64,000 nucleotides of DNA from Burkholderia sp. (GTDB taxonomy: Bacteria > Pseudomonadota > Gammaproteobacteria > Burkholderiales > Burkholderiaceae). Under the pieces are notes generated by a model. The model made no database searches and was not told the origin of the DNA. It was given only the letters and a program-made list of their open reading frames with translations. Positions 26,636-34,525 of the stretch are shown one piece after another (within the stretch, counting starts at the first letter, position 1; each line of letters begins with the position of its first letter). Both the position numbers and the translations under genes were made by a program. The stretch covers positions 1-64,000 of the forward strand of contig JAIRVP010000016.1 of the NCBI GenBank assembly GCA_031253835.1. Reading direction: 5' to 3'.

Positions 26636-27435
26636 TCGAAGTGCCCGCCAAAACGGGCTATGTCTGGTTCCGTCAAGGCGTCTGGCTGTTCCGCCGGAAT
26701 CCGCTCGCGTTCATCACGCTGTTCTTCACGTACCTGCTGGCGATCACGCTGGTGTCGATGGTGCCCGTGATCGGCTCGGCGCTGCCGCTGGTGTTCATTC
26801 CCGGCGTCGCAGTCGGCTTCATGGCCGCGTGCCGCGACACGGTCGCCGGCAAGCCCGTGATGCCGACGATCCTCGTCGACGGCTTCCGCTCGTACGGCAC
26901 CGTCGCGACCCAGCGGCTGCTGGCGCTCGGCGTGATCTACGTCGCGTCGATGGTGCTGGTGTTCGCGGCTTCGTCGTTCGTCGACGGCGGCGCGCTGTTC
27001 CACGTGATGATGGGCGCGGCCGACGAAGCGAGCGCGACGCCGGAAGCACTGGCCGCGCAAGGTACGCTCGGCGCACTGTTCTTCGCGACGCTGCTGTATC
27101 TGCCGGTCGCGATGCTGTTCTGGTTCGCGCCGGTGCTGGTCGCATGGCATGACGTGCCGCCCGCGAAGGCGCTGTTCTTCAGCGTCGTCAGCTGCTGGCG
27201 CAATCGCGGCGCGTTCGTCGTGTACGGCGTGCTGTGGTTCAGCGTCGCGCTCGGCACGTCGCTCGCGCTGTCGCTGCTGCTGCAGGCGCTCGGCGCCGGC
27301 GCGTACGCGCTGACGATCATGATGCCGGTGACGATCATCATCGTCACGATGCTGTACTGCTCGTTCTACGCGACCTATCGCGGCTGCTTCGGCGTGCAGG
27401 AACCGGACGCGCCGACGACCACGTCGGGCCGCTGA
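26626..27435 (+). CDS. BPSS1780-family multi-pass membrane protein
   Basis: The 269-residue protein has an N-terminal motif ([22 protein letters not shown]) typical of the BPSS1780 family, and about six hydrophobic segments spread to residue 250. No enzymatic motif is visible. Its start codon lies inside the last codons of thrB (ten-base overlap), so translation is probably coupled, though no reason for a functional link is evident. The family is widespread in Burkholderia and Ralstonia without a known role; transport or envelope maintenance are only guesses. Confidence 0.8.
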   Translation: MQLIEVPAKTGYVWFRQGVWLFRRNPLAFITLFFTYLLAITLVSMVPVIGSALPLVFIPGVAVGFMAACRDTVAGKPVMPTILVDGFRSYGTVATQRLLALGVIYVASMVLVFAASSFVDGGALFHVMMGAADEASATPEALAAQGTLGALFFATLLYLPVAMLFWFAPVLVAWHDVPPAKALFFSVVSCWRNRGAFVVYGVLWFSVALGTSLALSLLLQALGAGAYALTIMMPVTIIIVTMLYCSFYATYRGCFGVQEPDAPTTTSGR

Positions 27436-27574
27436 AGCGCCTCCGGCCGGCGCGCGTCGCCGGCCGTCACGCCGTTCACCGCGCCGGGTTGCCTCCCGGC
27501 GCGCGTCCGATCTTCCCCCTTTTCCCGCATCGATCACCGGCAACCTTCGCCGGGCGCCCCTGTTCAACCCGATC

Positions 27575-27605
27575 TTTTGCGCGCAAAATAATTTGCGTAC
27601 AAATT
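27575..27605. promoter_or_regulatory. tandem palindromes ahead of ohrR (candidate OhrR operators)
   Basis: TTTTGCGCGCAAAA (27575-27588) is a perfect 14-bp palindrome. Two bases on, AATTTG-CGTA-CAAATT (27590-27605) is a perfect inverted repeat. Both lie 30-60 bases before the ohrR start and resemble the AT-rich, TACAATT-like operators of known OhrR proteins. Confidence 0.65.
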
Positions 27606-27634
27606 GTTCGCGCGTCCGTCGCGCCACCCGAATC

Positions 27635-28087
27635 ATGGACCGGCCACCCGCACTGCCCCAGACGCTCGACGCGCAACTGTGCTTCGCGCTCTACTCGACT
27701 TCGCATGCGATGACGAAAGCGTACAAGCCGCTGCTCGACAAGCTGTCGCTGACCTATCCCCAATATCTTGCGATGCTCGTGCTGTGGGAACGCGACGACA
27801 TCGCGGTGAAGGACATCGCCGCGCGCCTCGATCTCGACCCGGCCACCGTCACGCCGCTGCTCAAGCGGCTGGAGGCGCTCGGTTACGTCGAACGCGTGCG
27901 CAGCGCGACCGACGAACGCGTCGTGAACGTCCGCGTGACGCCGGAAGGCCGCGCACTGAAGGACCGCGCGCGCTCGGTGCCCGCCGATCTCTTCTGCGCG
28001 ATGCAGCAGACACCCGAATTCCTGGTCAGGCTGCGCGCCGATCTCCAGCAGTTGCGCGACGCGCTGTCGGCCGCCAACGAACGCTGA
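27635..28087 (+). CDS. ohrR: OhrR, organic-peroxide-sensing MarR-family repressor
   Basis: OhrR represses ohr and itself until an organic hydroperoxide oxidises a conserved N-terminal cysteine. The 150-residue protein has that cysteine at residue 16 ([20 protein letters not shown]), the [14 protein letters not shown] helix, and the winged-helix core [27 protein letters not shown] with the wing around [10 protein letters not shown]. The start at 27635 gives the conserved length; a frame extension to 27593 would run through the operator region and is unlikely. ohr follows 154 bases downstream on the same strand, behind its own promoter and a terminator. Confidence 0.93.
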   Translation: MDRPPALPQTLDAQLCFALYSTSHAMTKAYKPLLDKLSLTYPQYLAMLVLWERDDIAVKDIAARLDLDPATVTPLLKRLEALGYVERVRSATDERVVNVRVTPEGRALKDRARSVPADLFCAMQQTPEFLVRLRADLQQLRDALSAANER

Positions 28088-28108
28088 CGCGCGAGCGCCA
28101 ACCACCCG

Positions 28109-28132
28109 GCCCGGCGCTGTCGGGCTTTTTCT
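28109..28132 (+). terminator. terminator after ohrR
   Basis: GCCCG (28109-28113) pairs with CGGGC (28121-28125) and is followed by TTTTT. The stem is short, so readthrough into ohr is possible. Confidence 0.6.
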
Positions 28133-28143
28133 TCAAAATTTCA

Positions 28144-28173
28144 TTTGCACACTAATAATTTGTGTTCTATATT
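28144..28173 (+). promoter_or_regulatory. ohr promoter with overlapping OhrR-like site
   Basis: TTTGCA (28144-28149) and TATATT (28168-28173), 18 bases apart, form a plausible sigma-70 promoter 69 bases before ohr. The spacer holds ACAC-N9-GTGT (28149-28165) and the sequence AATAATTTG, which also occurs in the ohrR operator region, so a repressor bound here would block RNA polymerase. Confidence 0.6.
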
Positions 28174-28241
28174 TTCTTCGTGGCCGGCGACATCCCGTTT
28201 GACCGGACCGCTTTTCCCCTTTTCCCGACAGGAGCTGCACG

Positions 28242-28661
28242 ATGAACATTCTGTACAAGACCAGCGCCACGAGCACGGGCGGCCGCGACGGCCGCGCGGT
28301 ATCCGCCGACAACAAGCTGGAAGTGAAGCTGGCCGCACCGCGTGAACTCGGCGGTACGGGCGCGGAAGGCACGAATCCGGAGCAGCTGTTTGCCGCAGGT
28401 TACTCGGCCTGTTTCCTGAGCGCGATGAAATTCGTCGCCGGCCAGAACAAGCAGGCGCTGCCCGCCGATACGCAGGTCACGGCGGAAGTGGGCATCGGCC
28501 CGAACGACGCAGGCGGCTTCGGGCTCGACGTCGAGCTGCGCGTGTCGCTGCCCGGGTTCGACAAGGCCGACGCGCAGGCGCTGGTCGAAAAGGCCCACCA
28601 CGTGTGCCCGTATTCGAACGCGACGCGCAACAACGTGCCGGTGCGCCTGACGGTCGTCTGA
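28242..28661 (+). CDS. ohr: organic hydroperoxide resistance protein Ohr
   Basis: Ohr is a thiol peroxidase that reduces fatty-acid and other organic hydroperoxides, reloaded by lipoylated proteins. The 139-residue protein has the two catalytic cysteines, C57 in GYSACFLSAMK and C122 in HHVCPYSNATRNN, and the conserved arginine and glutamate of the active site (GRAV near residue 18; NPEQLFAAGY near 47). Length and motifs are canonical. It is preceded by a promoter with an OhrR-like site and followed by a strong terminator. The match to family is certain. Confidence 0.97.
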   Translation: MNILYKTSATSTGGRDGRAVSADNKLEVKLAAPRELGGTGAEGTNPEQLFAAGYSACFLSAMKFVAGQNKQALPADTQVTAEVGIGPNDAGGFGLDVELRVSLPGFDKADAQALVEKAHHVCPYSNATRNNVPVRLTVV

Positions 28662-28681
28662 CGCGACGCAGGGCCACGCAT

Positions 28682-28725
28682 GCAAAAAGGGCGCGTGCGG
28701 CTACATGCCGCACGCGCCCTTTTGC
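28682..28725. terminator. strong bidirectional terminator between ohr and the DUF3563 gene
   Basis: GCAAAAAGGGCGCGTGCGGC (28682-28701) pairs with the complement ending at 28725 around a TACAT loop, with A and T runs at its base. Confidence 0.9.
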
Positions 28726-28774
28726 GCGATTCGTATTCGTCGATGCGGCAGGCCAGCGTGCCCGCCTGCGCTGC

Positions 28775-28951
28775 TTAGCGCGAGCCGATCGAGTACGGGC
28801 GGTTCATCGCCGCTTCGCGATCGATCTTGCGCATGCGGAATTCGAGATCGTAGATGTCGGTGGCATCGGCCAGGTACGCCTCGGCGCGCTCTTTCGAGGC
28901 CTTTTCAGCGTTCTTGGTCAGCATCAGGAAGAGGTGGCTCAGCAGGTACAT
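28775..28951 (-). CDS. DUF3563-family small protein
   Basis: The minus strand encodes 58 residues beginning MYLLSHLFLMLTKNAEKASKERAEAYLAD, continuing through a DIYDLEFRMRKIDRE segment and ending RPYSIGSR. The hydrophobic start followed by a charged helix and YDLExRMRxIDR is the pattern of DUF3563, small proteins abundant in Burkholderia and Ralstonia with no known role. It is easily missed because of its size. Upstream, a -10 hexamer sits inside the remarkable palindrome at 28980-29017, so expression is probably tightly controlled. It shares its terminator with ohr. Confidence 0.8.
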   Translation of the reverse strand: MYLLSHLFLMLTKNAEKASKERAEAYLADATDIYDLEFRMRKIDREAAMNRPYSIGSR

Positions 28952-28979
28952 GTTCGATCTCGCAATCCAAAGGTTCTTT

Positions 28980-29017
28980 GACTAGGGTTTTCCCGAATTA
29001 TAGGGAAAACCCTAGTC
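28980..29017 (-). promoter_or_regulatory. 15-bp perfect palindrome embracing a -10 box ahead of the DUF3563 gene
   Basis: GACTAGGGTTTTCCC (28980-28994) and its exact complement (29003-29017) flank eight bases. Read on the minus strand these are TATAATTC, giving a perfect -10 at 28997-29002, 46 bases before the ATG at 28951. There is no T-run, so this is unlikely to be a simple terminator for the esterase gene that ends at 29033. A dimeric regulator or a folded 5' leader are both possible. Confidence 0.65.
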
Positions 29018-29032
29018 TTTGGCTAGCGTCGA

Positions 29033-30142
29033 TCAGACGATGCGTCGTTCGGTCGCCACAGTGCGTTGATTCGCCTCGAAAAAGGCCCAGATCATCGCGC
29101 TTGCATCGGGGCCGACCGCCGCGTGAAACGGCACGGCTTCGTCGCCGCCGGCCCACGCATGATCGAGCCCTTTCACGTGGCAAAGCCGCACGACCGGCTC
29201 GCCGTCGCGGCAGACGTCGGTGATCTGCGCGCCTGCCTCGCGCGTCTCGACGCGCTCGCCGCCGCGCAGTGCGCCGCGCGCGTCGGCCAGCCCGTTCAGG
29301 CGCATGAACTGCACCGTCAGCTGGTCGGCATTCTTCGGCGCGACGACGTGGTCGCCGTCACCGTGGACGATCAGCGCCGGCATGCCGGGATACGCCGCCG
29401 CATCGACCAGCGCATCGATCACCGCGGCCGGGTTCTGCCGCAGGCCGCGCCGCATCACGTCCATCGCGGTGATGCCGGAATTCGCCTCGCCGAGCGCCGG
29501 GCCCGAGTGCAGCGCCACCGCCGCGAAACGGTCCGGATGGTGCAGTGCAAGAAGCGACGCGAGACCCGCGCCGGCCGACAGCCCCGCGACGTAGACGCGC
29601 GACGCATCGAAACCGTGCTCGTCGACGAGCGCGTCGACCAGCGACGCCACCGTGTTCGCCTCGCCGCGGCCCGCGCGGTCGGTGTCTTCATACCAGTGCC
29701 AGCAGCCGTGGGCGTGCGCGCGCAACGACTGCTCCGGATACAGCACCGCGAAGCCGTGCTTGTCGGCCAGCAGGTTCATCCGCGTGCCCTGCACGAATTC
29801 GTCGGCGGACTGCTGGCAGCCGTGCAGCATCACGACCAGCGGCATCGCGCCGCGCCGGCGGCCGGGCGGCACGTACAGGCCGTACGCGAGATTCTGGACG
29901 AGGCGCCCGAGCGCGGGTGCCATCGGATGTTCGCCGCGCGTCCACTCGCCCGCCGCCCATGCGGCAGCACGCGGACGCACGCGCGATTCGCGTGGCGGGG
30001 ACAGATCGGATACGGCGGGAGAGGCCGCAGCCTCGAGTGCGTCGCGTGTGATGCGCTGCGCATCGCGCGCCGCGCGCTTGGCGGTCGGAGACAGCATGCG
30101 TTTCATGCCGCCCAGCCACACCTTGGTCAGACTTTTGGTCAT
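29033..30142 (-). CDS. PHB-depolymerase-family esterase (catalytic domain type 1)
   Basis: The 369-residue protein belongs to the poly(3-hydroxybutyrate) depolymerase/LpqC-like esterases. It has the oxyanion segment MPLVVMLHGCQQSADEF, the nucleophile elbow GLSAGAG (serine), a downstream aspartate region around VHGDGDHVVAP and the histidine in KGLDHAWAGG. There is no signal peptide; the N-terminus is basic (MTKSLTKVWLGGMKRML), so it may act inside the cell or be exported otherwise. Feruloyl or other esters are as likely substrates as PHB. A later in-frame ATG (at MKRML or MAPAL) could also be used. Confidence 0.85.
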   Translation of the reverse strand: MTKSLTKVWLGGMKRMLSPTAKRAARDAQRITRDALEAAASPAVSDLSPPRESRVRPRAAAWAAGEWTRGEHPMAPALGRLVQNLAYGLYVPPGRRRGAMPLVVMLHGCQQSADEFVQGTRMNLLADKHGFAVLYPEQSLRAHAHGCWHWYEDTDRAGRGEANTVASLVDALVDEHGFDASRVYVAGLSAGAGLASLLALHHPDRFAAVALHSGPALGEANSGITAMDVMRRGLRQNPAAVIDALVDAAAYPGMPALIVHGDGDHVVAPKNADQLTVQFMRLNGLADARGALRGGERVETREAGAQITDVCRDGEPVVRLCHVKGLDHAWAGGDEAVPFHAAVGPDASAMIWAFFEANQRTVATERRIV

Positions 30143-30401
30143 CGATCGGGCTCGCAGTCAGGAAAAATAGGGGCACCATGAAGGCGCCGCAACGGATGCA
30201 TCGTTCGACTTTGTGCAATGCACCATAACATTGTTTCTGGGATTTTTCCTGCATGCGGATAGTTCCCGGCGGCGCAAAAAACGGGCCTCATGCACACGCG
30301 GCGCTATACTGGGGTTTCGCCGCTTGTATCCGTTGTAGTCGTTCTTCCCGGCTCGCGCGTTGATTTAAGCATTCTCCCCGCCTTCGTTCGTCCCCTTCCC
30401 G

Positions 30402-31100
30402 ATGTTCGACCTGTCGTCTCACCTGTGGATCATGATCACCGCGTTCGGCGGCGCCGGCCTGACCTTGCCGCTCGCGATCACGATCGCCGTCTGGCTCGCG
30501 CTCGGCTACTCGTGGCAGCGCGCGGCCGCGTGGCTCGGCGTGCTCGCGGCCGCGATCGGCGTGGTGGCGCTCACGAAGATCGCGTTCCTCGGCTGGGGCA
30601 TCGGCATCCGCGCGTGGGATTTCACCGGGTTCAGCGGCCATGCGATGCTGTCGACGTCGGTGTATCCGGTCGCGATCTTCCTCGCGCTGATCCGCACGCG
30701 CACGCCGGTGCGGATCGCCGGCATCGCGCTCGGGCTCGCGGCCGGCATCGCGGTCGGCGTGTCGCGCGTCGCGCTCGACGCGCATTCGCCGTCCGAATCG
30801 ATCACCGGCTGCATCGTCGGCGCGATCGCCGCGCTCGCGTTCATCGCCGGCTCGTGGCGCGCGGTGCCGCACCGCTGGTCGGTGCCGGCGGTCGTCGCAA
30901 GCCTCGCAATCGTCACCGTTGCGCTGCACGGCATCACGGTGCCGTCGCATCGCTGGGTCACCAAGGTCGCGCTGCAACTGTCCGGCCACGAGCGGCCGTT
31001 CGTCCGCGCGCGCTGGAAGGCCAACCCGAACTACCATCCCGCGTCGCAGCCGTCGTCGCTGCAACGCACCGAATCGTCGACGCACACGCTGCGCACGTGA
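30402..31100 (+). CDS. PAP2-family membrane phosphatase
   Basis: The 232-residue membrane protein has about six hydrophobic segments and the three PAP2 phosphatase motifs in order: a K-containing first motif (KIAFLGWG), SGH in FTGFSGHAMLS and SRVALDAHSPSE. Enzymes of this family remove phosphate from lipid phosphates such as undecaprenyl diphosphate or phosphatidic acid. The third motif ends in E rather than the usual D (HxxxE). The C-terminal 50 residues are soluble. A TATACT at 30305-30310 is a candidate -10 but is about 90 bases upstream. Substrate is unknown. It stands alone between the esterase and mod genes. Confidence 0.85.
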   Translation: MFDLSSHLWIMITAFGGAGLTLPLAITIAVWLALGYSWQRAAAWLGVLAAAIGVVALTKIAFLGWGIGIRAWDFTGFSGHAMLSTSVYPVAIFLALIRTRTPVRIAGIALGLAAGIAVGVSRVALDAHSPSESITGCIVGAIAALAFIAGSWRAVPHRWSVPAVVASLAIVTVALHGITVPSHRWVTKVALQLSGHERPFVRARWKANPNYHPASQPSSLQRTESSTHTLRT

Positions 31101-31170
31101 CGGGCCGCCCGGCCGCCCCTTTTCAGGTCTGACCATTTCATGCGTGCCGTCGCATGAACGGTATGTCGAG

Positions 31171-31194
31171 CGTTATAACCCGCCCTATATTACG
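31171..31194 (+). promoter_or_regulatory. ModE-like operator before modA
   Basis: CGTTATA (31171-31177) and TATTACG (31188-31194) form an inverted repeat (6 of 7 positions) with a ten-base spacer. From memory this is the half-site and geometry of the E. coli ModE box. TATATT (31186-31191) inside it could be the -10 element, so a bound repressor would block modABC. Confidence 0.65.
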
Positions 31195-31229
31195 ATTACG
31201 GTTTCCACCCATTCAAAAACGAATCCACC

Positions 31230-32030
31230 ATGCGCTCAACCGTCCGTCCGCTTCGCCGCACCCTGCTCCGCCTGCTGCCGATCGTCACGCTTGCCGCTGC
31301 CGGCATCGCGTTCAGCGCGCCCGCTTCCGCCGCCGACGAACTGGTCGTGTCGGCCGCCGCGAGCCTGACGAACGCGTTCAAGGCCGTCGGCGACGCGTAC
31401 GAGAAGCAGCATCCGGACACCAAGGTGCTGTTCAACTTCGGCGCGTCGGACGTGCTGATGCAGCAGATTGCCAAGGGCGCGCCGGCCGACGTGTTCGCGT
31501 CGGCCGACCAGAAGGCGATGGATCGCGCCGTTGACGAAAAGGTGATCGTGCCGGGTACGCGCCGCGATTTCGCGGCGAACTCGCTCGTGCTGATCGTGCC
31601 GGCGGACAGCCACGCGGCCGCACCGGCGTCGCTGAACGACCTGACGGCGCCCGGCGTGAAGCGCATCGCGTACGGCGACCCGGCATCGGTGCCGGTCGGC
31701 CGCTACACCGAAGGCGCGCTGCGCGCGGCCGGCGTGTGGGATGCCGTCAGCGCAAAGGGCGTGCTGGCCGCCAACGTGCGCCAGAGCCTCGACTACGTCG
31801 CGCGCGGCGAGGTCGACGCGGGCTTCGTGTTCGGCACCGACGCGGCGATCATGCCGGGCCGCGTGAAGGTCGCGCTGACGGTGCCGACCAAGACGGCCAT
31901 CACCTACCCGATCGCCGTCGTGAAGGACAGCCGACACGCCGCGCAGGCGCAGTCGTTCATCGACTTCGTCGCGTCGCCGCAGGGCCAGGCCGTGCTGTCG
32001 ACGTTCGGCTTCAAGCCCGCGGGCAAGTGA
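31230..32030 (+). CDS. modA: molybdate ABC transporter periplasmic binding protein
   Basis: ModA captures molybdate (or tungstate) in the periplasm and delivers it to ModB. The 266-residue protein has a long signal peptide cleaved near ASA-ADEL (residue 33) and then the family core ELVVSAAASLTNAFKAVGDAY, FNFGASDVLMQQIAKGAPADVFASADQ and a C-terminal FIDFVASPQGQAVLSTFGF. It is the first gene of modABC, with modB starting ten bases after its stop. The ribosome site is poor. A ModE-like box lies just upstream, and modE faces the operon from the other end. Confidence 0.95.
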   Translation: MRSTVRPLRRTLLRLLPIVTLAAAGIAFSAPASAADELVVSAAASLTNAFKAVGDAYEKQHPDTKVLFNFGASDVLMQQIAKGAPADVFASADQKAMDRAVDEKVIVPGTRRDFAANSLVLIVPADSHAAAPASLNDLTAPGVKRIAYGDPASVPVGRYTEGALRAAGVWDAVSAKGVLAANVRQSLDYVARGEVDAGFVFGTDAAIMPGRVKVALTVPTKTAITYPIAVVKDSRHAAQAQSFIDFVASPQGQAVLSTFGFKPAGK

Positions 32031-32040
32031 GCGTCACGCG

Positions 32041-32718
32041 ATGCAAGACGCCTGGGTCCCGCTGCTGCTGTCGCTGAAGGTTGCCGGCTGGGCAACCGCG
32101 CTCGACATCGTGCTCGGCGTCGCGGCCGCGTTCGTGCTCGCGCGCTGGCGCTCGCCGCTGCGCGACGTCGTCGATTCCATCCTGACGCTGCCGCTCGTGC
32201 TGCCGCCGACGGTGCTCGGCTATTACCTGCTCGTGCTGCTCGGCCGGCGCGGCGTGTTCGGCGCGTGGCTCGACAACCTCGGCATCGAGCTGGTCTTCAC
32301 GTGGCAAGGCGCGGTGATCGCGTCGATGGTCGTCGCGTTTCCGCTGATCCTGAAGTCGGCGCGCGCCGCGTTCGAAGGCGTCGATCCGCATCTCGAACGC
32401 GCGGCGCGCACGCTCGGGCTCGGCGAAGTCGCGGTGTTCTTCCGCGTGACGCTGCCGCTCGCCACGCGCGGCATTCTCGCGGGCGCGCTGCTCGCGTTTG
32501 CACGCGCACTCGGCGAATTCGGCGCGACGCTGATGATCGCGGGCAACCTGCCCGGCCGCACGCAGACGCTGTCGGTCGCGATCTACGCGGCCGTGCAGGC
32601 CGGCGACGACAACACGGCCAACTTCCTCGTGCTGGTGACGTCGATCACCTGCGTGCTCGTGCTGCTCGCGACCGGCTGGCTCGTGCCGTCGCGCGCCCGG
32701 CGGAACCAGCTGACATGA
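32041..32718 (+). CDS. modB: molybdate ABC transporter permease
   Basis: ModB forms the membrane channel of the molybdate importer as a dimer. The 225-residue protein has five or six hydrophobic segments and the ABC-permease EAA loop, here ERAARTLGLGEVAVFFRVTLPLATRG, which contacts ModC, followed by ARALGEFGATLMIAGNLPGRTQT. It starts ten bases after modA. Its stop overlaps an ATG by ATGA (32715-32718), opening a 20-codon frame that runs to the modC start. Confidence 0.95.
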   Translation: MQDAWVPLLLSLKVAGWATALDIVLGVAAAFVLARWRSPLRDVVDSILTLPLVLPPTVLGYYLLVLLGRRGVFGAWLDNLGIELVFTWQGAVIASMVVAFPLILKSARAAFEGVDPHLERAARTLGLGEVAVFFRVTLPLATRGILAGALLAFARALGEFGATLMIAGNLPGRTQTLSVAIYAAVQAGDDNTANFLVLVTSITCVLVLLATGWLVPSRARRNQLT

Positions 32719-32777
32719 AGCGCGTGCCCCGTCCGTATCGTTCCCTGGCCGGATGGCTTCGGCGGAGGCCCGCATGA
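32715..32777 (+). CDS. 20-codon micro-ORF bridging modB and modC
   Basis: ATG at 32715 overlaps the modB stop as ATGA, and the frame ends in a TGA at 32775-32777 that overlaps the modC ATG as another ATGA. The product would be a basic 20-residue peptide (MKRVPRPYRSLAGWLRRRPA). The modC ribosome site lies inside it. It probably serves as a translational bridge rather than encoding a functional peptide, but this is inference. Confidence 0.35.
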   Translation: MKRVPRPYRSLAGWLRRRPA

Positions 32778-33475
32778 GCCTCGTCGTCGACATCCGCAAG
32801 ACCTACGCGAACGCCGAGCGGCGCTTCACGCTCGACATGTCGTTCACCGCGACGACGCAGCGCGTCGTGCTGTTCGGGCCGTCCGGCGCGGGCAAGAGCA
32901 TGACGCTGCAGGCGATCGCCGGGCTGCTGTCGCCCGACGAAGGCTCGATCACGCTGAACGGCGAGGCGCTGTTCGACGCCGCGCGCCGCATCGACGTGCC
33001 GACCCGCGACCGCCGGGTCGCGTACCTGTTCCAGGATTACGCGCTGTTTCCGCATCTGAACGTGCGCCAGAACATCGCGTTCGGGCTCACGTCGGGGCTG
33101 CGCAACCCGCGCGCGAAGACGGTGCCGCCCGAGGTCGCGTACTGGCTGCGTGCGTTCGACCTGGAATCGCTCGCGGGGCAGTATCCGTCGCAACTGTCGG
33201 GCGGGCAGAAGCAGCGTGTCGCACTGGCGCGCGCGCTGGTCGCGCAACCGCGGATCCTGCTGCTCGACGAGCCGTTCGCGGCACTCGACGGCGCGATGCG
33301 CCAGCGCATGCGCCACGAGCTCGCCGAGCTGCAGGCGCGGCTCGATATCCCGATGGTGCTGATCTCGCACGACCCCGACGACGTCGCCGCATTCGGCGAC
33401 CAGGTCGTGCAGTTGAGCGAAGGACGCGTGCAGGCGACCCCGCCGCACGCCGAGTGGCCGACGCGCGTCACCTGA
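32774..33475 (+). CDS. modC: molybdate ABC transporter ATPase, short form
   Basis: ModC powers molybdate import. The 233-residue protein has Walker A GPSGAGKS (35-42), the Q-loop in YLFQDYALFPHLNV, the signature LSGGQKQR, Walker B ILLLDEPF and the switch histidine in LISHDPDDV. E. coli ModC has about 350 residues with a C-terminal molybdate-binding (Mop) domain; this one ends after the ATPase domain, so it lacks that sensor. The start at 32774 is preceded by GGAGG six bases upstream; an ATG at 32753 is in frame but lacks a ribosome site. modE lies convergent. Confidence 0.93.
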   Translation: MSLVVDIRKTYANAERRFTLDMSFTATTQRVVLFGPSGAGKSMTLQAIAGLLSPDEGSITLNGEALFDAARRIDVPTRDRRVAYLFQDYALFPHLNVRQNIAFGLTSGLRNPRAKTVPPEVAYWLRAFDLESLAGQYPSQLSGGQKQRVALARALVAQPRILLLDEPFAALDGAMRQRMRHELAELQARLDIPMVLISHDPDDVAAFGDQVVQLSEGRVQATPPHAEWPTRVT

Positions 33476-33555
33476 GCGCGCGAGGCCGTGGTCGTGGCAG
33501 GCAGGTTGGAGCCTGAGAGACGCCGCGCGTAGCGGCATATGCTGACAGCGGAAAC

Positions 33556-33594
33556 GAAGCCGGTGCCGTGCACACGCTGTGCGATGCCGGCTTC
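33556..33594. terminator. convergent hairpin between modC and modE
   Basis: GAAGCCGG (33556-33563) pairs with CCGGCTTC (33587-33594), and GCACA...TGTGC pairs inside it. There is no T-run, so termination is plausible but unproven. Confidence 0.45.
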
Positions 33595-33642
33595 GCCCCG
33601 CCCGTCATACGATCTTCGAAACGTGCCGCCCGGGCTGCTTCG

Positions 33643-34479
33643 TCAGCCTGTCACCGCGAGAATCACGCTCGATGCCTTGAACAGCGCGATCGCCGGCCGG
33701 CCCGCGTCGAGTTGCAGCGCCGCGACGCTGTCGTTGGTGACGACGGCCGTCAGCGTCCCGCCGCCTTCGAGCGCCAGCGTCACTTCACTGTTCACCGCAC
33801 CTTCCGCGACGGCTTCGACGCTGCCGCGCAGCCGGTTGCGCGCGGACACCTTCAGATCGGGCCCGCCATCGCCGACCGCGAGCACGACCCACGACGCCTT
33901 CACCAGTGCGCACGCATCCGCGCCTTCCCGCAGGCCGAGCGCCTCGGCGCTTTCGTGCGTGAGCACGGCAACGATCGCTTGCCCGCCGGGCAGCGCGAGC
34001 GTCACCTCGTCGTTGACGGTGCCGCGCACGATCGACGCGACCTTGCCGAACAGCTGGTTGCGCGCACTGGTCTTCATCCCGATCCGGCCGATCAGCGCCC
34101 AGTCGACGTCGAAGCCGGCAACGGCCGCGCTCGCGGCCTCGATGAAGCGGCGATGCTCGCGCTCGATCGTGCGGAACGCGGCGATCAGCGACGTCGCACG
34201 CGGTGTCAGCGTCGTGCCGCCGCCGCCCTTGCCGCCCGTCGAACGTGCGACGAGCGGTTCGCCGGCGAGATTGTTCATCGTGTCGACGGCATCCCACGCG
34301 GCCTTGTAGCTGAGGCCGACGGCCTTCGCCGCGCGCGTGATCGAACCGGTATCGCCGATCGCCGCGAGCAGCGCGATGCGCGTCGCGCCGCCGAGCGTCC
34401 GCTCGCCGGCGCGCAGCCACAGCTCGCCGCCCAGTTCGAGCGGTTCGGCGGACGAGGAAGGATGCGGTGCGTCGGTCAT
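33643..34479 (-). CDS. modE: molybdate-responsive regulator ModE
   Basis: ModE represses molybdate uptake and adjusts molybdoenzyme genes when molybdate binds. The 278-residue protein has an N-terminal winged helix (about residues 25-110; TGSITRAAKAVGLSYKAAW) and two tandem Mop domains (about 135-200 and 205-275), each opening with the SARNQLFGKV / SARNRLRGSV signature that forms the oxyanion site. It points towards modC, and the ModE-like box before modA suggests it controls that operon from afar. As ModC lacks Mop domains, ModE is the only molybdate sensor visible here. Confidence 0.94.
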   Translation of the reverse strand: MTDAPHPSSSAEPLELGGELWLRAGERTLGGATRIALLAAIGDTGSITRAAKAVGLSYKAAWDAVDTMNNLAGEPLVARSTGGKGGGGTTLTPRATSLIAAFRTIEREHRRFIEAASAAVAGFDVDWALIGRIGMKTSARNQLFGKVASIVRGTVNDEVTLALPGGQAIVAVLTHESAEALGLREGADACALVKASWVVLAVGDGGPDLKVSARNRLRGSVEAVAEGAVNSEVTLALEGGGTLTAVVTNDSVAALQLDAGRPAIALFKASSVILAVTG

Positions 34480-34525
34480 CGGAGTGCGTGCGGGAAACGG
34501 GCGGCCATTATAGTCAGCGCGCCGC

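Noticed and set aside
28980..29017. The large palindrome as a terminator of the esterase gene
   Set aside because: It lacks a T-run, and the loop is a perfect -10 box for the gene that follows, which favours a regulatory role.
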